Of a stretch of 64,000 nt of DNA, positions 60,178 to 64,000 are shown piece after piece. Under the pieces are notes generated by a model. It saw nothing but the letters and a program-made list of their open reading frames with translations. It made no database searches and was not told where the DNA came from. How positions within the stretch are numbered: the stretch's first letter is position 1; each line of letters opens with the position of its first letter. Source of the DNA: Pinus tabuliformis (Eukaryota > Streptophyta > Pinopsida > Pinales > Pinaceae); NCBI GenBank assembly GCA_031772625.1, contig CM062813.1:763096720-763160719 (forward strand), given 5' to 3'. The position numbers and the translations under genes are program-made.

Positions 60178-61366
60178 GAGAGAACAGATGTTGATTTGGC
60201 CGCGATTAATCACCAACCTTCCATTGATGCTTTGAAGGCATGTGGTCTTTACAAATACTGGGCCATACCTGGCATGAGGGCCCAGGTGCGCTTTCTAAGG
60301 TGGCTGGTTGAAAGGTGGAACATTCAGGATCAGTGCTTTTATATTGGAGGGCACCAGCTCGAGATAGAGCCCTCCGACATTTACTTTCTCACTGGTTTGC
60401 CCAAGAGAGGCGAACAATTGACTCTGTCCGGGACTAGGCCGGGTGGCCAGTCCATCGCTAGTCTCCGTCTAGAGTGGTGCAATGATCAAAACCAGGAGAG
60501 GGGGATAGAGATTAAAAAGATATCCCGACCTAAACTTATGGTAATTGCCTTTACAGTTACCAGACTTTGCGGGGCTGCCGCTTTGCACATTGCCACCGGG
60601 TCCCAAATGCGGATGGCGATTGACTGCTATCGAGGCACCATTTTCAACTGGTGTGATGCTGTGTTGGCCAATTTAAAGGGCCAACTGACTAGGGCGAAAA
60701 ACGGGCAACTAAAGACTTTTGGTTATGGGCCTTTAGTTGTGAGTTTTTCCCTAGAGAGGGTTCCGATGTTGATCCCACAGCAGCTCACTGTTGAGGTTGG
60801 GCTTCCCCGAGAGCCTAAGTTGATGCGATGGGTTGCGGTGATGGCCCGTCATCCTGACGAGGGCACGGAGGTTGTCCGATTTAGACCGGAGTACTTTCAC
60901 TGGTTAGAGGACCAGGTCTTTTCGATACAGGATTTTCCTTATGCCGGAGTTGATTTTCGTGGAGATCCGGACATGATTCTTCCACAGGGAGAGCAGTGGG
61001 ATGACACAGGTACTTCATTTTTCACAAGTTTTTAAATTATCTATTTTGTTGTTTTTATATCGTCTCAAAACTGACAGTGACAATTTTCAAAATGCAGATG
61101 TAGGCCCACGGCGTCCAACCAATCTCCGGCCTTTTGAGAGGAGACAACCAGTTGCACCGGCACTGGTCCCACAGGACGAGGCTACAGAGACCTTAGCTGA
61201 GTTGGAACAAGACCTAGAGCGTCTGACGGCAGATATACCAGAGACTACTATAGATGATATTCCTATCAGGCTTCAGCGCTATGTAGTCGGAGTCCCAGGA
61301 CCTTTTAGAAGGTTCTTGTGTAGGGTAGCCCGTGCAGTGGTGTCGTATAGAGATCATCACCAGTGA
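60178..61366 (+). CDS. Antisense accessory ORF of C, plant mobile domain-like
   Basis: It lies on the plus strand, opposite to the element, between the 3' LTR and the aRNH. Exon 1 is open from 60178 to 61009 without stops. The first in-frame ATG encodes MRAQVRF at 60274, so an upstream exon or a non-ATG beginning is possible. A probable 88-bp intron (61010-61097) has GT and TGCAG ends and preserves the frame (DDT joined to DVGPRRP). Exon 2 ends at 61366. Residues FLRWLVERWNIQDQCFYIGG and IEPSDIYFLTGLPKRGEQLT resemble aminotransferase-like plant mobile domains; the exon 2 end is helical. Antisense extra ORFs are known in some plant gypsy elements. No catalytic site is visible. Confidence 0.65.
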
Positions 61367-61599
61367 TTGGATGGTCGTTTTTGTAGACACATGTGACATT
61401 TTGGTTTTTTGTACTTATCATTTTTGCCAATCATAAGGTGTTTTGCAACCTATGATCGAAGACAATGTATTTTTGATGCACTCCTATCTATATATATCAT
61501 TATTACCGGCTTATCTTGTTAAACATGCGTGATTAAATGTTTTTAAATTTACATGTATGATTATCGCAAATGTCTGTCTAACATTCGAGAAGCAATTGC

Positions 61600-61986
61600 A
61601 TCTGCTAATGTATTTAAAGACCTTGGAATATGCTGATATTAAATGTAATCAAATTCACGTTCCAAGAGACGCACTCTCAAAAATAACCTTAATAACACTG
61701 GATTTCTAATGGCATACACTCTATTAAGCTGTAATACAACAAGTTCAGAATCTAACCTCACTATCAAACTTCGAATCCCAAATGAAATAGATTCAGACAA
61801 TAACTCAATCACTACACTGTATTCTACAATGTTGTTTGTTGTTTGACCGAGGCTCACCCCATGCATAGAAACTAACTTGTCAGAGGGCGAATAGATAACC
61901 CAAGCTGCGGAAGAGATATTCCGTGTACTACGACAAGCACCATCAAAAAATCCAATGTATGTTTGGAGAGGCATCGACATCTGCAA
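61600..61986 (-). pseudogene. Archaeal-type RNase H (aRNH) of C, after integrase
   Basis: Translation begins MQMSMPLQTYIGFFDGACRS (Asp) and contains TTNNIVEYSVVIELLSESIS (Glu) and IVRLDSELVVLQLNRV (Asp). The C-terminal motif with the last Asp is missing after FDYITFN, so this copy is truncated or mutated. It starts about 135 bases after the integrase stop, beyond a non-coding gap. The bases just before the second ATG read GATTGCAG, a possible splice acceptor. An aRNH at this 3' position, separate from gag-pol, differs from its position in element A. Confidence 0.8.
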
Positions 61987-62121
61987 TCATCATGCGTAAA
62001 ACCAAGATAAGCAGAATAACAACGAAAAACACACTTTCTAAGCTAAGCACACTGTCTAAACTAACAAACACACCAGCTAGAAAGAAAAACCTAACCTAAC
62101 TAAAATCTCCACACCCATCAT

Positions 62122-63200
62122 TTAAGCATAATACCTCTTTAGGTAAAGTCCATTTCTGGGTTTACCCAAAGAGTCCCCGTCAAAGTCAACCAACTCATAG
62201 GCCCCTTTTGCTAGCTTTCGCTTGACAATATAGGGCCCATGCCACATAGGAACGAATTTTCCAGCACCTAATTTATCGTTAGCTTGATCATATAATAGTA
62301 CTAGGTCTCCTTCCGAAAAATTTCGAGGGGTTACATTTCGATCATAATGAGCTTTCATTCGTTTTGCATGAGTCTCGATTGCCAATGCAGCATCACGTCG
62401 AGTCTCATCTAATTGAGCTAAGTATAATAAACGCTTCTCCTCTTCAGAAGTAGCTGGAAGTAATTCGACAGCCATTTGAAGTGACGGGATTTCGCATTCA
62501 ATGGGCAGCACAGCTTCCAAACCATAAACTAGTTGGAAAGGAGTGAACCCTGTTGATGTTTTCACTGAGGTTCGGTATGCCCAAAGTGCGGAAAATAACA
62601 TATTGTGCCAATTCGACCGATGAATACTAATGATTCGTCGGATCATGATAACTAAAACTTTGTTGATGGACTCAACCAAACCGTTTGCTTGGGGATAATA
62701 AGGAGTTGAGCTATCATAACGCAAACCAAGCTGGCCTGTAAGTTCTGTCATCATAATGTTTCGAAAATGGTGCCCATGGTCAGTGATTATCGCTTGTGGG
62801 ACACCAAACCTAGCAATAATGTGATTGAATACGAAAATTGCAGCTGTCTTCTGTCAGCCTCGAATGTAGGCATCGCCTCGGCCCACTTAGTAAAATAATC
62901 AACCACAAGGATGATATACGCATGCCCCCCGGCCGAGTGAGGGTTACATGTAATAAAATCGATACCCCATTTGGCAAAAGGACCAACAGCAATTATAGGG
63001 TGGAGAGGAGTAGGCGGTGCGCGCATCTTGCGATCAAACACTTGACAGTTGTGGCATTTTCGGACCGCAGAAATACAATCTTTAAACAAGGACGGCCAGA
63101 AGTAGCCAACGCGCAACACTTTTTGGGCTGTGGCATACCCAAACATATGACCGCCACATGCTCCAGAGTGACAGTCATTTAAAACTCTTTCTGCCTCTTC
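62122..63200 (-). pseudogene. Integrase of element C
   Basis: It is in the frame of the RNase H but separated from it by a TGA at 63216. The zinc domain is complete (DCHSGACGGHMFGYATAQKV, then VRKCHNCQ). The core has KWGIDFITCN (Asp). A frameshift near 62840 moves AIITDHGHHF (Asp) and NGLVESINK (Glu) to a second frame that stays open to 62122. The C-terminal domain includes NFSEGDLVLLYDQANDKLGA and WHGPYIVKRKL, ending LYLKRYYA. The DDE residues are intact; one stop and one frameshift inactivate it. Confidence 0.9.
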
Positions 63201-63215
63201 GTGAATTAAGCAACG

Positions 63216-64000
63216 TCAGAAAACCAAGTCTGCCCCACGGTGATAAAGAGTATCTCCAATAATTTTGTACTGTTGGGACTGGAATCGAATTTTCCGACGT
63301 TCCGACTTTGAAACTTCAGGCCGAAAGGATTGGGTTTGGAGATAGACGATTATATCCCCATACCACGGATCTAAAGTGCTGATGAGAAACAAAGATTCAT
63401 CCGCAATGGGTTCCTCTGCCACAGTTTCCGTGTCAGCACGCGGGAAATCACACATCAACTCTGCAAAAATTAAAGCTTTCTTAGACTTAGATTTTTCAAA
63501 TTCCAAGTCGAACTCCTGCAGGATAACAATCCATTTGGAGTACTTTCCCCCTAGCAATTGTTTAGTTAAAATGTAGATCATAGGGTTGCAATCCGAAATG
63601 ACTGTAGTTTTACGGAGAAGAATGTAGTGACGAAAACGTTGGACAGCCTGAACGGCTGCCAGGGCCAATTTCTCCACATGTGAATATTTGAGCTCAGTTG
63701 GATTTAACGTCTGACTAAGGTAATAGATCACATGTTCCGTTCCGAAATCGTCTTCCTGTACTAAGACCATTCCAATAGTGGAATGAGCAGCGGCGAGGTA
63801 CAAAAAGTAATCTTGGTTGTAGTTGGGAGGATGCAGCAACGGCGCATGGGTCAACGCGTGCTTGAGTGCATCAAAAGATTTCTGAGCTATCTCATCCCAA
63901 GAGAATTGAGCGTTCTGTTTCAACAACCGTGTAAAACCCTTTGTAATCTCGGCGTAGTTAGGAATGAATCGGCGTAAAAAGTTTGCTTTCCCCTGCAAAC
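63216..64000 (-). pseudogene. RT C-terminus and RNase H of element C (cut by window edge)
   Basis: From the window edge it reads KANFLRRFIPNYAEITKGF, the end of the RT connection domain. An RNase H fold follows, in which the first catalytic Asp is not evident (DYFLYLAAAHSTIGMVLVQ). A Glu-bearing helix (HVEKLALAAVQAVQRFRHY) and TTVISDCNPMIYILTK (Asp retained) come next. The linker to integrase includes LDPWYGDIIVYLQT and ends at a TGA at 63216. No other stop occurs in these 260 codons, so C is better preserved than A. RT proper, protease and gag should lie to the right of the window. Confidence 0.88.

Larger units (their letters stand above)
29787..64000 (+). mobile_element. Element A: Tat/Ogre-like retrotransposon, split by B and C
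   Basis: The outer element of the right half. Its own sequence is 29787-36119, 48488-56884 and a remainder expected beyond the window. B interrupts the 5' LTR and C interrupts the 3' LTR. The 5' LTR starts TGTTAAGTTCC (29787) and the 3' LTR starts TGTTAGGTTCC (55694); the two align for 1.19 kb until C. The primer site is at 48918, and gag-pol (49076-55450) has the order gag, protease, aRNH, RT, RNase H, integrase. The putative left target duplication is GGGAT (29782-29786); its partner lies outside the window. With about 14 stops and a frameshift, it is an old copy. Confidence 0.8.
56885..64000 (-). mobile_element. Element C: Tat-like retrotransposon, nested in A's 3' LTR
   Basis: A minus-strand element that runs off the right edge. 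Its 3' LTR is 56885-57934. Then, going right, come the polypurine tract (57935), a 2.2-kb spacer, an antisense accessory ORF (60178-61366, plus), an aRNH (61986-61600), integrase, and RNase H with the RT C-terminus. The target site in A is CCCAC (56880-56884); the second copy should lie past the window. The degenerate RNase H, the extra aRNH and the antisense ORF point to a Tat-type lineage. Confidence 0.82.

Noticed and set aside
1-64000. Host genes, CRISPR arrays, rRNA or bacterial features
   Set aside because: All long coding signals belong to retroelements or are unrecognised relics next to them. No regular spacer array or rRNA sequence was seen.

Overview
The window looks like intergenic DNA from a large-genome vascular plant. 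It is packed with nested Ty3/gypsy LTR retrotransposons, and I recognise no host gene, rRNA gene, CRISPR array or functional tRNA gene. The evidence is plant-type tRNA-Asp and tRNA-Arg primer sites, Athila-like and Tat/Ogre-like gag-pol proteins, accessory ORFs of the plant mobile domain kind, 5-bp target duplications and LTRs bounded by TG...CA. A gymnosperm is plausible, but the species cannot be named from this. I use letters A-I for the elements; these are my labels, not published names.

Left third. Positions 1-1931 hold a minus-strand gypsy remnant (I): a protease-RT linker coding relic next to an LTR-like region. Element G (1932 to about 5150, plus) is a truncated Athila-like element with an LTR, a tRNA-Asp primer site and the first part of gag. 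Element F (5979-15352, minus) has both LTRs, gag, protease, the start of RT and a long accessory ORF, but an internal deletion removed most of RT and all of RNase H and integrase. Element H (minus, older) is seen as an LTR at about 15353-23592 and an accessory ORF at 23585-26473. Its LTR is split by D (15620-22955, plus), a recent gag-only element with two 2197-bp LTRs and a perfect 5-bp target duplication.

Right half. Element A (from 29787 to beyond the window, plus) is a decayed Tat/Ogre-like element with the order gag, protease, archaeal-type RNase H (aRNH), RT, degenerate RNase H, integrase. Its 5' LTR runs from 29787 to 48914 once the nested element B is removed, so it is about 6.8 kb long and appears to contain a relic ORF of about 1190 codons in its U3. 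B (36120-48482, plus) is an Athila-like element with two 1.8-kb LTRs, a nearly complete gag-pol and a downstream accessory ORF; it sits in A's 5' LTR. C (56885 to the window end, minus) sits in A's 3' LTR. It carries RNase H, integrase, an aRNH placed after integrase, and an antisense accessory ORF with a probable intron.

How the parts fit. D has a gag related to A's, almost the same unusual primer site and a similar pre-LTR block, so an A-like element is the obvious candidate for having mobilised D. Five of the elements carry a long accessory ORF outside gag-pol: sense and 3' in B, F and H, antisense in C, and inside the LTR in A. Every reading frame except C's antisense ORF and parts of C's pol is interrupted by stops or frameshifts. 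By LTR divergence D is young (25 differences in 2197 bp) and B is older (about 4-5% in the part compared).
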